The position numbers and the translations under genes are program-made. DNA of 64,000 nucleotides from contig OUQQ01000015.1 of NCBI GenBank assembly GCA_900404475.1, positions 1 to 64,000 of the forward strand. The letters are read 5' to 3'. This document shows positions 37,038 through 47,949 of this stretch, piece by piece. The notes below the pieces were generated by a model. It had not been told where the DNA came from. It saw nothing but the letters and a program-made list of their open reading frames with translations, and ran no database searches. This DNA comes from Spongospora subterranea. Lineage: Eukaryota; Endomyxa; Phytomyxea; Plasmodiophorida; Plasmodiophoridae. Position 1 is the first letter of the stretch, and the number at the start of each line of letters is the position of its first letter.

Positions 37038-38115
37038 TTAATTTAATTGAAACATTCTCAATAGTTTATTTCGCGAGTTAGCTTCATGGGGTTGTGTAGA
37101 ATTCAGCGTCTGTTGAACTGGAAAATCGTCAGATGAACAGTTGCAATTACAGGACACATTTGCTGACTCTGATAAGGTTTTTGACAATTGCACCACCGAC
37201 TGCTCAGCGTTGGCTAGCTCCCCATCCACGTTCGATACGGCTGTCGATATCTCGAGAAGCCATAGATTCGGATCCACCAAGATCCCAGGATCTTCTATGC
37301 TCGTCACCTACACGCTGAATCAGCGGCGACCCCAATGGGAAATACATGAGAAATCAACAATTGTGCAACGACACGAGGTTGACGAACTGCAACGTTTTTC
37401 CGCGAAAAAAAACATTTGACGATCGAGGACCTTGAATAATTGGGCGACTTGAACTGATTGATGATCCTTAAAAGAATAGACGATCCCCCTTAACCGTATT
37501 TGATATACCGGAACGTACTCGACCGCCGCCAACATCGTCCGATAGTGCTTAGATATTCCAATATCGCTCATTGAGCGGACTGTGGCCCGATGTCGAGATG
37601 GATCAATTGAATGTCCCAATTGACGAAGAATGCATTGATCGTGTTCCGTTCTCACACGACATTCGGTTGACTTGCGGGAACGCCCTAGACAAACATAGAA
37701 ACCTGCTTCAATATAATGTGGAGGATGACAGCCAACACATGATGAAAAGCCTTATCCCGAAATCACATTGGAAATAAACCGTACACATCAATAGAATGCG
37801 CAACGATGCACAAGGCTGAAAAAAAAAACTCGAAAAAACTGGAAAGCGACCTCGATCTGAATGTTCATATACCGCTTCATGACGGTCAACAACCTGATGC
37901 GATATGGACATAATTCTGAGCAGCTCGTTCATACTATCAACGCCCGATCCAGGAATGGAGCCATAAACCGACACCAATAACGACATGATGATGGCGAATA
38001 GGCAGACTGGAATATAGTTACTGCGCAACCCCCCACATGGCGACAATCCCACGAAACACATCATCAACACATTGGTGTAAGAACTGCATCTGGTCCTGTA
38101 CGATGCAAAGTTCAT
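37038..38115 (-). CDS. Hypothetical membrane protein, several exons
   Basis: Unknown family. The ATG at 38115 starts MNFASYRTRCSSYTN. A hydrophobic segment follows (IPVCLFAIIMSLLVSVYGSI), then NELLRIMSISHQVVDRHEAV. Later minus-strand segments read as protein (SDIGISKHYRTMLAAVEYVP, IRLRGIVYSFKDHQSVQVAQ LFKVLDRQ; then VDPNLWLLEISTAVSNVDGE LANAEQSVVQL) and end at 37038. The junctions between them, near 37310 and 37660-37850, are not resolved. The final exon has helices and a CNCNC run. It could be two genes. Confidence 0.4.
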
Positions 38116-38331
38116 AGAGTTATCGGACAGCCAGCAATACCATGATCAACCTGCTAATAAAAGTGACAAAATCCTCTTCATTGTTTGAGGTTTGAACACA
38201 CTTTTTCATGATCGCGAGTCAAGCCTGCATAGGAATAAAGTGTTGCTTCTAACGGGTGGCCTGTTCTTTGTTGTGAGACATGTGTTTTTCAATAATGTAT
38301 TGCAAGTCCTCACTGTAGAGAAAGAATCCCT

Positions 38332-38957
38332 TTATTGCAGAGAAAACAACAACCCATTAAAACACCAGTGTGAGTTGTCATCACATATTGGTTGTCTCAC
38401 CCCCGTCATGTAGGCGCCATTCTCCTCATTCTTGGCAGATACTCCCCGGAATACAGTCTGATTATTCGACCGGCGCTCTTGCTCATACCAGGCGAACGCC
38501 TCAAGATTCAGGATTTCGACGTACATTTCGCGATGAACTTTTTGGAAAAGTTCATCAGCCAAAAACAATGTTGTTCCGATCAATTAATAGTTTCAAATCC
38601 TGCTGCTCGGTCATCAAATCGCAATTCTGGATAAAGCTGATTCAGACTTATTGGCCTTACCAAGGTGATATATAGTTCTGCCACCATATGCAGAACTTGA
38701 TCACTCAAATGACTTCACACTGCACTCAGCATCGAATCAAAGCTGTCATCGGGATATCACATCGACTAATGTAAAACCTTCCTGTCCTCAAGTGCTTCGT
38801 GAACACCTTGATTTGTGTCAAATCCATTGATTCTTTCATAAGAATCATCTCGAACGCCTTCCATAATGATGTACAGGGCCGGGGAATAATTGTACAGCCC
38901 TTTGGTTCTTGTTTTCACATCTGTAGAAACCAACGCGTTTGACATTAATGGGTGCAA
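38332..38957 (-). CDS. Hypothetical protein, family unknown
   Basis: The start region gives MSNALVSTDVKTRTKGLYNY and SPALYIIMEGVRDDSYERIN. After a probable intron the next frame reads MVAELYITLVRPISLNQLYP ELRFDD. Then comes LLIGTTLFLADELFQKVHRE MYVEILNLEAFAWYEQERRS NNQTVFRG. The last part is strongly helical and clearly protein-like. Exact junctions are unresolved and I recognise no domain. The ATG could be at 38957 (MHPLMSN) or at M5 of that frame. Confidence 0.4.
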
Positions 38958-39119
38958 TAAGATGAGGCTCTTTCAGGGTTCAATATCGTCAGAACCTATC
39001 GTGACAATAACCAATCAACAATCGTCTGTGATATTCGGTCACAGACATGGCGCTAGAGGGCCAGTGGTCCAGGACTGGCTTCATCCTGCCTATGGGATTG
39101 GACCCGATAAATCGGTTGA

Positions 39120-40169
39120 ATGGCATCCCGAGACCATGACCGGCGTCATCACCTCTCCCCCATCTCCTTCTCCCGCCTCGTCCTCCCTTTCACTATCACA
39201 CAGCTCATCTTCCTCTACATCGCCATCCACAATCGCCCTCCCGCCTGCGCTCCCCAATCCACCGCCGCCTTCATTGCCCAATCAGCCTGCCATCGCCCCG
39301 GATTGCATGGGGGGTTGAATCCGAATGCGGTCGCCACAATCATCCTCTCCATGAAGTCCATCAGTAAACACACGTATAATTCAGGCGGATTACGCCATCT
39401 CCGCTATATTCTCCATTCTCGGGCGCTGTTATCGCCGAACGTGAATTTCCTGATTCTGACCACGTCCTGTCCATTGATTCAGTTGGCTCACACACTGGGG
39501 ATCGCCACAATTCAACCGGAAAGCGGTTCCTCCATAGGGGATCTCACCTACAATCACGCCTTCGAGCTCGTCACTAAGCTTGCCCCGACTCCTATCGTGG
39601 GATTCGCCAACAGCGACATCATATTCCTCGACAACTTCGCCGTCGCCTTGCAGGAAATCGTGGCGAACGCCGTCGCTAATTCTTGGCGGCGATATTTCAT
39701 CACCGGCGTCAGGAAGAACGTCGACGTTCCGGACGATTTGATGCCGATGGACCACGAAATCGACCAAGAAATCTGGAGGAAATTCGACGCGTTCATTCGG
39801 TCGTCGGGAACGATGTTCGAGGACATCACGGCCGATTACTTCCTGTGGAATCGGGACGGGGATTGGGATTGGAGGTCGTTGCCCCCGTTTGTGTTGGGCG
39901 GAATCGGGTTCGACAACTGGATCGTGGGCTGGGCCAGCGCCACCGGTGGGATCGTGACGATCAACACGACGCCGGTCGTCGACGCCATCCATGTGAATCA
40001 CGGCGGGAAAGGCGACCTGAAGCTGTACGGGAGCCATTTCTCGCCGGCGTCCACACTGAACGAGGGCGTGTTTCTGAAATACGGAATGATCGGCTCCTGC
40101 GACGTCAACGATCTGGATTGGGCCGTCGTCAAGAGCAAGGACGGATTGGTTATTTTGAAGCACCAATAA
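39120..40169 (+). CDS. Intronless type II membrane protein, glycosyltransferase-like
   Basis: A single open frame of 349 codons, visibly richer in G+C than its neighbours. Residues about 20-38 form a signal anchor (LVLPFTITQLIFLYIAI), giving a Golgi type II topology. The lumenal part has VGFANSDIIFLDNFAVALQE, with NSD-I-FLD resembling the DxD metal/sugar-nucleotide site of GT-A enzymes. Later come TADYFLWNRDGDWDWRSLPP and FVLGGIGFDNWIVGWASATG. The G-R/G-x-x-DNW-LV pattern occurs in several nucleotide-diphospho-sugar transferases of protists and plants. It ends VILKHQ. Donor and acceptor are unknown. The long antisense frame over the same region is a shadow of the high G+C. Confidence 0.68.
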   Translation: MASRDHDRRHHLSPISFSRLVLPFTITQLIFLYIAIHNRPPACAPQSTAAFIAQSACHRPGLHGGLNPNAVATIILSMKSISKHTYNSGGLRHLRYILHSRALLSPNVNFLILTTSCPLIQLAHTLGIATIQPESGSSIGDLTYNHAFELVTKLAPTPIVGFANSDIIFLDNFAVALQEIVANAVANSWRRYFITGVRKNVDVPDDLMPMDHEIDQEIWRKFDAFIRSSGTMFEDITADYFLWNRDGDWDWRSLPPFVLGGIGFDNWIVGWASATGGIVTINTTPVVDAIHVNHGGKGDLKLYGSHFSPASTLNEGVFLKYGMIGSCDVNDLDWAVVKSKDGLVILKHQ

Positions 40170-40273
40170 TATTCATCATTTATCTACCGGATTTTCTTGT
40201 CAAATCTATGGGAAAACGGGGAAATGTTTATTCAAATCTTCCCTTGTTCGTTGAATTGCCAGGTGGAAACTAG

Positions 40274-40531
40274 TTAGTAGGAAGATTCATTGAAATAGTC
40301 GAGCTGAAAGCAAAATGACCTGTCCCAGCTCGAATAATTTGGGAATCCAACTGCTGGTGGTTGATTGTTCGGACCTATTTCTATCAACAGACCCAGAAAG
40401 ACGGTTTCTGACGAATCTCCAAGAGGAAGATGTGGAATAATAACAAAGTAATCTGGTGCAAATTTATCTGGATCGATGTCGATGCGGTTGGAATGATGAA
40501 GCGGGGCCAGATAGACGGCGATTAGGTGCAT
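40274..40531 (-). CDS. Small hypothetical protein or terminal exon
   Basis: An 85-codon frame from ATG at 40529-40531 (MHLIAVYLAPLHHSNRIDID) to a stop at 40274. It reads as protein (PDYFVIIPHLPLGDSSETVF LGLLIEIG) with alternating hydrophobics suggesting beta strands. Upstream exons could exist between 40532 and 40900. The family is unknown. Confidence 0.35.
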   Translation of the reverse strand: MHLIAVYLAPLHHSNRIDIDPDKFAPDYFVIIPHLPLGDSSETVFLGLLIEIGPNNQPPAVGFPNYSSWDRSFCFQLDYFNESSY

Positions 40532-40919
40532 AAACCGTGAACAAATGAATCAATGGTGAGTCATCGTTGGGACGGGACAGATATCCAGATCAGGATCCGG
40601 TTCTGGTTCCGACGTCACAATCTGATTCGGGATCTTCTGCTGATTCCGTCCAGTTCTGGAGATAAGATATCCCTTTTCCCCCCAATCGACACACAACAGG
40701 GTTGGCGTCATCACCCCAATGACGGCCAGATTACTGTATTCCCCGACCTATATCGCCATCATGTTCGGTCCATGTTCCAATGAGCCGTTTCGGCCCATCG
40801 TAGCCCCATCGAATCCAGGTCCAATATTCACAGACACGTCAACCCCTCATCATTCAATCGCCCTCGTATCTCAACGCTTTTACTACAACTTGCTCTTTTC
40901 ATGAAATTTCAACCCCTAG

Positions 40920-41333
40920 TTGTTAGCGCCATTAACGTTATTTCTGAGTGATCGTTTATTGTGTGATCGTTTGGGTTTAGAGCTCGGCTGTTGGCGATCT
41001 GTTGATATTGATTCGTGTTTGGCAGGGGCTATTGGGTTCCCAAAGCCAACATTGGAGCGGATCGCGTGTGATAACGACCGGGTTTACGTGGTGTTCCTGT
41101 TAGGCGATTACCGACGAACTCAACCCGGTCCCCTATACTCGCTGATCGCCAACCTGGTCAGGGCGATACGATTGGCCGGTCGGCAATGGGCGATCGGCCA
41201 GCGATTGTTCAGGACGGTGCTCGTTGCCGAGCGTCAATCCGATTTGGTGATCGAGGTCGTGTCGCGATTCATGTCGAGCGCCTCCTTATCGTATCCTATC
41301 CCTGGATCCGATCATGTCGAAATCACCATCTGA
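40920..41333 (+). CDS. Hypothetical protein, probable last exon
   Basis: A 137-codon plus-strand frame with no good ATG, ending at 41333. It reads as an alpha/beta protein: ERIACDNDRVYVVFLLGDYR, GPLYSLIANLVRAIRLAGRQ WAIGQRLFRTVLVAERQSDL VIEVVSRFM. An upstream exon with the start probably lies in 40560-40900, where I see only weak candidates. No family recognised. Confidence 0.38.
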   Translation: MLAPLTLFLSDRLLCDRLGLELGCWRSVDIDSCLAGAIGFPKPTLERIACDNDRVYVVFLLGDYRRTQPGPLYSLIANLVRAIRLAGRQWAIGQRLFRTVLVAERQSDLVIEVVSRFMSSASLSYPIPGSDHVEITI

Positions 41334-41440
41334 AGCTTATCCATCCAGCATTCCCTATTCTTCAGGTTATCATTAAACTGTAAAAATATCTCTTTGATCG
41401 TGTCGGCAGTCCATTCGGTTGTTTTTAACACTTGTCCTAA

Positions 41441-42395
41441 TCACAAAGATTGTGTGATCTTGACAACTGGACATGCGTCATCCTCTGGCCGGTAAGACTG
41501 AGAGAAGTTGAGGCCCATCAGGAAGGTGTTCTCGTCGCAATCCTGCGTGCGAGCAACGAATATCAAGCCATACTCGAAGGCATGCGGGCAAGCAGATGCC
41601 AAAATGTGCCATTTTCTTCTCCACGTTAACGTTCTGAACGATTGCGGCTGGGCTCCGATGATGGCAGATGCGTATTGATAAAACCAAATCCCTTCATCAG
41701 CTGAAGTCATTTGTTGAACACTGCGGATTGCGCTGGAGATCGAAACGACTGCAGAAACCGGTTTTTCCAGTCTCAGAAAAACCCAGCGCAGAAACTGGTT
41801 ATTTTCACAGGTCAAACCCAATATGAAAGCTAGGGCTCGTCTGGATGCCGGCCCAATAAATGATCGCAATATTCCGAACAATGATATTGCTACAGCGTTA
41901 TTGTGATATGAAGTTATCACGACATTGACAACTATGTGACGCGCCTTTTTCAAATGGAAAAACAACACGTTCGTGGTCTGGTGCTCTCCAAGCGAAGTCA
42001 GATTGCAATCGTGGCAGTTGCCAAGTGGTATTCTGACCGATTTCTGTATAAACTGCCCTATCATACGTCCGTTAGGACTGGACGTGCATGGGTGCAGGAA
42101 AGTAATTCATGGCAATAGTCATAGAATCAACGACATGTTCCGAATGTCGCTCCCGGTGTTCCAGGTTCTCGTGAGGGAGTTGAGGGAAATAGGACTTTCT
42201 GACACCAAATGTCTCTGTGGAAGAGATGCTGCTCATGGAATGGTCGCCCATGACAATGCTGACGAACTTCAACCGATGATGATTGGCGCAAAACGCGATT
42301 TCAAATCGTGTGCGGCTGAATCCTCAGACGATTTAGACCTTACAGCTGCAGAGGCGTACTCCAATGAGAATCAAAAAAACAGGTTTTCAGTTTGA
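41441..42395 (-). CDS. Hypothetical protein, at least two exons
   Basis: The minus strand reads KFVSIVMGDHSMSSISSTET FGVRKSYFPQLPHENLEHRE at about 42270-42130. After a probable intron with acceptor ATGATAG near 42060 it reads GQFIQKSVRIPLGNCHDCNL TSLGEHQTTNVLFFHLKKAR, then HIVVNVVITSYHNNAVAISL, ending at a TAG at 41441. The second exon is a 200-codon uninterrupted frame with mixed beta and helix character. No domain recognised. An antisense frame over the first exon is also open, so orientation there is not certain. Confidence 0.42.
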
Positions 42396-42728
42396 TTTAA
42401 GACCATATGAGATTGTGTGGTGGGCGGATTTTGAACATTATAACAAATTATTCACTGTCAGCGGCAATCTCGTCGAATGGCAAGGTGCTGAACATTCATT
42501 TTACATCAAGCCGAGCTCCAAGGTTCATGTTCTGGGGTGCCCGGAGTCTCGTGCCATTCTTCATTTCGAAGGAAAGGAGGCGGAGACCTTCACGCTAGGT
42601 ATTCCGTTTGCAAAGAAAATGCTGCCAAGTATGGAAAAGCGAATAATTTCCAGCAGCAAGGGGGCGTATCCCTCCGTGTCAGTATTTGTCTTGACGGTCG
42701 CCTCAAATATATCATATGGCGATACTGA
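42364..42728 (+). CDS. Small hypothetical protein, two exons
   Basis: The ATG at 42364 starts MRIKKTGFQFDLRPYEIVWW. The frame continues ADFEHYNKLFTVSGNLVEWQ GAEHSFYIKPSSKVHVLGCP and ESRAILHFEGKEAETFTL. A 61-nt phase-1 intron (CTAG|GTATTC .. AGCAGCAG, about 42598-42658) restores GGVSLRVSICLDGRLKYIIW RY and a TGA at 42726-42728. The result is about 101 residues, mostly beta, with many aromatic residues. It overlaps the first exon of the minus-strand hypothetical gene. No family known. Confidence 0.5.
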
Positions 42729-42895
42729 ATCAGTTGAATCGTTATGAAATAATACAAAATCACATAAACCATTGGTATGTCGAATGGGAAAACCCTAGTT
42801 TCACAATTGACAGCAGCTTCCAGAATTATTGGCCAAAAGTGATTCAATCTGAGAGACGAGTTGTTATAACGAAAGTGTATTCGGGATCAATTGTT

Positions 42896-44372
42896 CTATT
42901 CGATGAGGGAGTTGATGAATTCGTGCAATTTGATGAACTCGGCATCGGGTTCGGAATGGGTCGTCCGCATGGGTCGCATCTGGTTGTTCGAGTGAACTGG
43001 AGCCAGACCGACTCGTTCATTATCGACATCGTAGACGGAATAGTACTGGCGAAGGAACAAGTCGCCAAGGATCCAGGACTTTCCGCCGTCAACGCCAGAT
43101 GGGACGTCCATTCCCATTATTCCCACCATGCACAGTTCGACATTGGACACTTTCGTCTTGATACTGAACACAATAATGAGAACAATGGCGAAGTATTCAG
43201 CGATAATGGGCAATTACAGGTATTGGTCGGGAGTGAGGTCGAAGTTCACGTTATTGAAAACGACCCTGAAGTTGGGGAATGACCCTGTCAGCGCGCAACT
43301 GGTGAAAGACTGCCCGTTCAGACGGATCATTGGTGCCTCTAGAGCAAAACCGTGATCAGTACCGGATTGGGGATCATCCAGCGAAATTGCACAACTTACT
43401 CAGTGAGTGAATAAATTCATCGACGTAGGCTTTGGGGCCGATCATGACCGACGTACCGGTGTCGACGATTACGGTCTGGTTGAAAACGCAGGTCGCGCCC
43501 AACGCAACGGAATCGGCCTAGGCACCCCGATTAGTTGAGCAAATCTGCAGGTCAATGGACGAAGCGATTACCATGATTTGCCAGTACGTTTTGGTGACTA
43601 AAGGGAACCAGTTCATTGGGCCGGCGTACCGGGAGACGTCCAATCCACCGAAGGTCAGCTCGCCTTGTTCCTCGGGGGAGCTGGGCAGGAAGAACGAGAA
43701 CATTCTATTATAGACGATGCCGCAGTCGTACAGAGCCTGGTAAACTGGCGCCAATCCGCCAACGCTGATGCTGGGGAAGGCCATTCCTACGATTCCGTCG
43801 AACTTGGCGAACCAGAACGACATGCCGTGTTCGACCGTCGTTTCCATGAAAGCGAACTCGCTGATGTTCATTCCGGCAACTCCAACCGTGTCTTTGCTTT
43901 CGAAACCCGAGATATCACCGCTTCCGTAGCGAATGCTGAGCTCAGTTCCGTTGCTTTGGTAAGTTCTGGAGGCGTCATGGTCGTATTTAGAATGATTGGG
44001 AGTGCGCACCGTCTTGGCTGGAACCCAGAAATTGGAGCTTCCTGTGTCGAATACGACCTTGAACTTTTGAGGTGGTGTTCCTACAGAAACGGTTCCATAG
44101 TATTGCGCATTCATGAAATCTTCAATCGGCACTGAAGGGAGCGCAAAATCACCATATTTTCCATGCACTATCGACTTGATCATGGTGGGATTATCGTTCC
44201 CGACTTTGGAGACAGGAACGCGGATGATCTTGGCGTTTTCATGACGGGGTAATGGTCGAACGCCATCGTCCTGGTAACTGGCGAATGGGATCGGGGATAC
44301 ACGACATTCGGTACCGATAACCAGGAGCACAGCGATGATCGCCAGAACCTGATGTTCAAAAAACGACGCCAT
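42896..44372 (-). CDS. Pepsin-like (A1) aspartic protease
   Basis: Secreted or vacuolar/lysosomal endopeptidase. The ATG at 44372 gives a signal peptide (LAIIAVLLVIGTECRVS) and a propeptide. The mature N-lobe has QYYGTVSVGTPPQKFKVVFD TGSSNFWVPA with the first catalytic DTGS, the flap region IRYGSGDISGFESKDTV, and KFDGIVGMAFPSISVGG. After introns near 43500 and 43395 the C-lobe shows FNQTVIVDTGTSVMIGP, the second catalytic DTGT. It continues with FRVVFNNVNFDLTPDQYL, a 54-nt phase-2 intron, and SWILGDLFLRQYYSVYDVDN ERVGLAPV. A C-terminal tail of about 25 residues beyond the usual end (SEPDAEFIKLHEFINSLIE) is extra. Both catalytic aspartates are present, so it should be active. Confidence 0.92.
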
Positions 44373-45160
44373 GATCGTTGTGAATGAAACAACGCGGGTT
44401 CCTCACAATTGGACTTGTAGCGCCATGTCCTCATGTCCATGGCGGACACTCCATACATAGGGTGGGGGTTATACTGTAGCGAACAGCCCGTCGTCAGTGG
44501 AAGCATGGCCCTTGTTACTGTTACAACTTGAGCTGCCAGTTGACACGTAAATGCATGACCTATGTTACGTCAATCCTAGTGAGTGTTGTCCACAAGGGAT
44601 GGCCAGCTCCACAGTCAGATAACCGTTACACCGCCCGACACACACGGTCACTTCAATAACGGTGCGTGCGCACCCTGTAGTGAGTGCCCGGTTCGGTGGC
44701 CAAGTCGACTGGGACACGGTGGGGTAGTCGCCATATATGGCCAACAGTGCCGGTTATGGCGCGTCATGAACAGTCCGAAGTTACAGTGGACATGGGGGTT
44801 CGGATCAGATTAAGGTTGATTGGTTCTCGATCATGATTCCTGGCAAGCCCGGTCCACACCATCTACCATAGAAGTTTGTTTCTAACCCTTCAACCGTTTG
44901 TTAACGACGCCATCAACACAGCGGTCATTGCCTGGCGTTATATTGTTTGAATCTTGTAAACAATGTGCCAATATGTTCAAATCGTAAACCTGCAATCTCG
45001 TACAGATATGCGCCTGTTGATGCAATTTTTACAAAAGCAGGTAGCGAAACTCAGTATCATTTTCTACGTTCGAGACAATGACAACAGATTTAGTGGGTTC
45101 GAGAGGAATTGACTGTAATAGGGACACTTGAATAAATATTAACGGTAGATCTTGAGCAAT
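44373..45160. other. Intergenic, no gene seen
   Basis: Upstream of the aspartic protease and downstream of the SEL1 gene stop at 45161. A short plus-strand frame at 44583-44813 is not supported. No repeats or RNA genes recognised. Confidence 0.4.
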
Positions 45161-46000
45161 TCATGTGAATATCAATGGATCGCGTGAACGTCGTAGATCC
45201 CGCGACAGCGAATCCGTCACCGGATGGGACATCTGGGGATCCAACGCGTGTCGGAAATGGATGGCGGCCAGAACGGGATCCGGTCTCCCGCCCATCCCGT
45301 TCTCGAACATGACGCCCAAATTATGATGTGCGACGGCGTTGGACTTCATGGCGGCGAGTTGCGACCATCGTCGGGCCTCGGCTGGGTTGGCCTGAACCCC
45401 GTTCCCCGACATGTACATGGCGCCAATATTGGTCATGGCCATATGGTTGCCCTTCTTGGCGGCCTTCTTGAAGTAGCCGAACGCGGTTTGCAGGTTCTGG
45501 GGGACGCCTTTCCCCGACCAGAATAACCTGCCCAGATTGAACTGGGCGCCCTGATGGCCGTTCAACGCCGCTCTATGGTACCAGTTCACGGCCGTCTCGT
45601 AATCTCGTTCCTGGACGCCTTGGTGACCTGTTTCGAACAGCACCCCAAGATTGAGCTGGGCGATAATGTGCCCCCTATCGGCGGCGCGAGTATACCAGAA
45701 TATGGCCTGGGGTGTGTTTGGCGCCATCGGCAGGTCGTCATTACTGTTGACGCCGACGTCGAAATGGTATCCCAACATGAATTCGTCTTGCCGATCGCCG
45801 GTCTCCTGTATCTGTCTCCAATGTCGTTTGGCGACATTCGGTAGGAGGTAGCTCTGCAATGATAGATCCAGTTCGTTGGCGTGGGAAAAGGAATCGCTAA
45901 TCGGGGACAGCTCTTGTTTGTTGTCAGGAAGAACATAACTGTCGTCAACGATGTTGATCATCTCACGAGCGTAGACACGTTGGCTGAGACGCAGCGGCAT
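45161..46000 (-). CDS. SEL1-like repeat protein
   Basis: A single intronless frame of 279 codons, G+C-rich in its repeat part. At least five SEL1 (TPR-like) repeats are seen: ATFLGYHFDVG-like start, QAIFWYTRAADRGHIIAQLN LGVLFETG, TAVNWYHRAALNGHQGAQFN LGRLFWSGKG, TAFGYFKKAAKKGNHMAMTN IGAMYMSGNG, EARRWSQLAAMKSNAVAHHN LGVMFENGMG. SEL1 repeats are scaffolds for protein complexes, for example in ER-associated degradation or chitin-synthase activation. No signal peptide or membrane segment is evident, so a soluble adaptor is likely. An upstream start beyond 46000 is possible, since the N-terminus (MPLRLSQRVYAREM) has no known domain. Confidence 0.85.
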   Translation of the reverse strand: MPLRLSQRVYAREMINIVDDSYVLPDNKQELSPISDSFSHANELDLSLQSYLLPNVAKRHWRQIQETGDRQDEFMLGYHFDVGVNSNDDLPMAPNTPQAIFWYTRAADRGHIIAQLNLGVLFETGHQGVQERDYETAVNWYHRAALNGHQGAQFNLGRLFWSGKGVPQNLQTAFGYFKKAAKKGNHMAMTNIGAMYMSGNGVQANPAEARRWSQLAAMKSNAVAHHNLGVMFENGMGGRPDPVLAAIHFRHALDPQMSHPVTDSLSRDLRRSRDPLIFT

Positions 46001-46044
46001 TCGACAACGATCGACCCGCTTACAGACGCAAGGCTAGTCGCGAA

Positions 46045-46539
46045 CTACGCGATGGAATACAAATAAACAAGACCGGTTAAAGAAGAAGGCGCCTTAATCG
46101 CGACGACGGGGTGATTGATATTTGGTGTTGTTGCTGTTGTTGGCGCCGGCAGGTGTATCAGGCCTGGAAGCGAAACAAGAACAGAGCCCGAGTTATTTCT
46201 GTTATTCGATAAAGAAGGTAATGGGCTCTTTACGACCTGAGGAGAAAGGAGACCATCGACCAAAATCGGAAAAGAGTTGAGTCAATGGGATCGTCTATTG
46301 ACTCAACATCGTTAATTTCAAAATTGCAACGGATGAATTCCTGATCGATTCCGGCCGACGCTATTTGGGCGATTGTTGTCGTTGCGCGTGACTTTATCGA
46401 GAATGACCCTTTGGAAAAAAATATCGCTCACTGAATTATAACCAACATCATGATCAGCACCATTGTTGTTGTGACCCCCAAAACCCTTCAAACCGCGTCC
46501 AGTACCAGTTGATTCACGTGTCGAATGATGTGGCGCCAT
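46045..46539 (-). CDS. Low-complexity hypothetical protein
   Basis: The ATG at 46539 starts MAPHHSTRESTGTGRGLKGF, followed by an Asn/Gly-rich stretch and SVSDIFFQRVILDKVTRNDN. A second open segment at 46263-46045 (SPLPSLSNNRNNSGSVLVSL; HLPAPTTATTPNINHPVVAI) might be a further exon. The junction between them contains an 11-bp hairpin and no clear splice signals. Disordered, no domain recognised. Confidence 0.3.
46276..46307. repeat. Perfect 11-bp inverted repeat, 10-nt loop
   Basis: Arms GTTGAGTCAAT (46276-46286) and ATTGACTCAAC (46297-46307) are exact reverse complements. Each half also contains TGAGTCA/TGACTCA, an AP-1/bZIP-type site. It could be a regulatory palindrome or chance. Confidence 0.7.
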
Positions 46540-47949
46540 TGAATCGGTCGGACATCAGGGTACCGTTTTGAGCAGTGGTTCACTCCCTCAATTTCAACAT
46601 CGCTGTGGACTTGAAATATGTAATCAGTGGATACGATCTAGTTGCCAATCCATGATGCACCAGGACGAGACCCAGCTGCTGATCCATCCTGATATCAGAC
46701 CGCAGTTGTTGCCGTCTTGTTGGCTTTTGCCATAATCCGTTATCGACGATCAAAGTGTAAATTTATCGAATACATCACTCTTTCTAATCGCGTAGAAGGC
46801 GTCACAAACTACAAACGAAACTTTGAACGGTTGTATTGATGGCTCTGATCAAGTTCAGGAGCGGCCAATGGTAGAATCATATCAGACATTTCGAGACCTC
46901 AGGTTGATACGAGTTTCGGTCAGGGGTTAAAGGAATTTGTGGACCACAACCTGCTAGGCGTACACTAATCGTAGAAAGTAGTGTGCGAACGTAACGGGTA
47001 ATTGAGTAATTGCAAGTCCTCAACCTTCGACAAACCATCAAAAACCATATTCGAATTCCACATTATTGGTTGTTTATCCTGTGGATAATCTCAGCTCGAG
47101 CTTTGCTGAATAACGGTCCGGAAATCCGAAACGCGCCACGTTTGACAAATCTAATACCACTTGTGTTTTGCAAGTCATCTGGACATGTAAAAGAAGCGCA
47201 TTTCGAATGATGAGCCTTTGTGTCCTGTCTGATGTCGAGTACAGGTAAAACTCCCGGCTGAACACTCAACTCGGCTCAAGAGCGACACGACACGTTGACG
47301 GCGACATGCATTGCAACGATAGTCATCATGCGATTTATCGAGCACTGTTTGACACAGATCGTCGCCCTTTTTTGTCCCATTCGGGAGGAGCCGATACACC
47401 ACATTGGCGACTCAGGGCAACGCTGCGATCACATATACAAGGGGTAAAATTCCATCGGGGATGCATGATCGGGCACCAGATCAGACGCCATCATCATAAC
47501 GAGTAGGCAGTTGTGATGGGGCGTTGCCAGGAACACCGAACACCGAGTTCAATGAGGCTGGGATTCACACGACGAATGCACGTGATCGGCGAGTCGATTG
47601 CAGTTGGCGTGTTTGTGTCATGCTGTTCGAAAATCCCTGTCCCCTAGCGAGATATCCCCCATGCCCATCCGATCTATTGCGATCTGTCTTGTGCCACCCC
47701 GATGATGGTCAGGTACGGGTGATTGCGCCATCGTTAAGGGTATAGGAAAGAAGGCGCGATCGGACTATCTGTACCAATAGACCATAGCGCAACAATTACC
47801 GATATCATTATTAAACAACGGGTGTGAACGGGGTGCTGAAAGGGGCCATTATAACAAAGGGGGGCGTGAACCGATCATTGAGGGCGGTGTGAGACAGATC
47901 GGAGGTTGAGATCATTTGAGGATATAAGCGCGGCCTCGACCACTTCGCC
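46540..47949. other. Long gene-poor stretch
   Basis: About 1.4 kb with only short, unconvincing frames on both strands. It lies upstream of the ABCG transporter and of the low-complexity gene, so it may contain a shared divergent promoter. I found no tRNA, repeat or transposase signature. Confidence 0.4.

Noticed and set aside
39429..40166. Long antisense open frame over the glycosyltransferase gene
   Set aside because: The sense strand has an uninterrupted frame with signal anchor and GT-like motifs. The antisense frame has a repetitive charged composition expected as a shadow of G+C-rich codons.
42716..43282. 188-codon plus-strand frame
   Set aside because: It is antisense to the C-lobe exon of the aspartic protease, which has unmistakable SWILGD motifs.
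43665..44135. 156-codon plus-strand frame
   Set aside because: Antisense to the protease N-lobe with catalytic DTGS; no family resemblance of its own.
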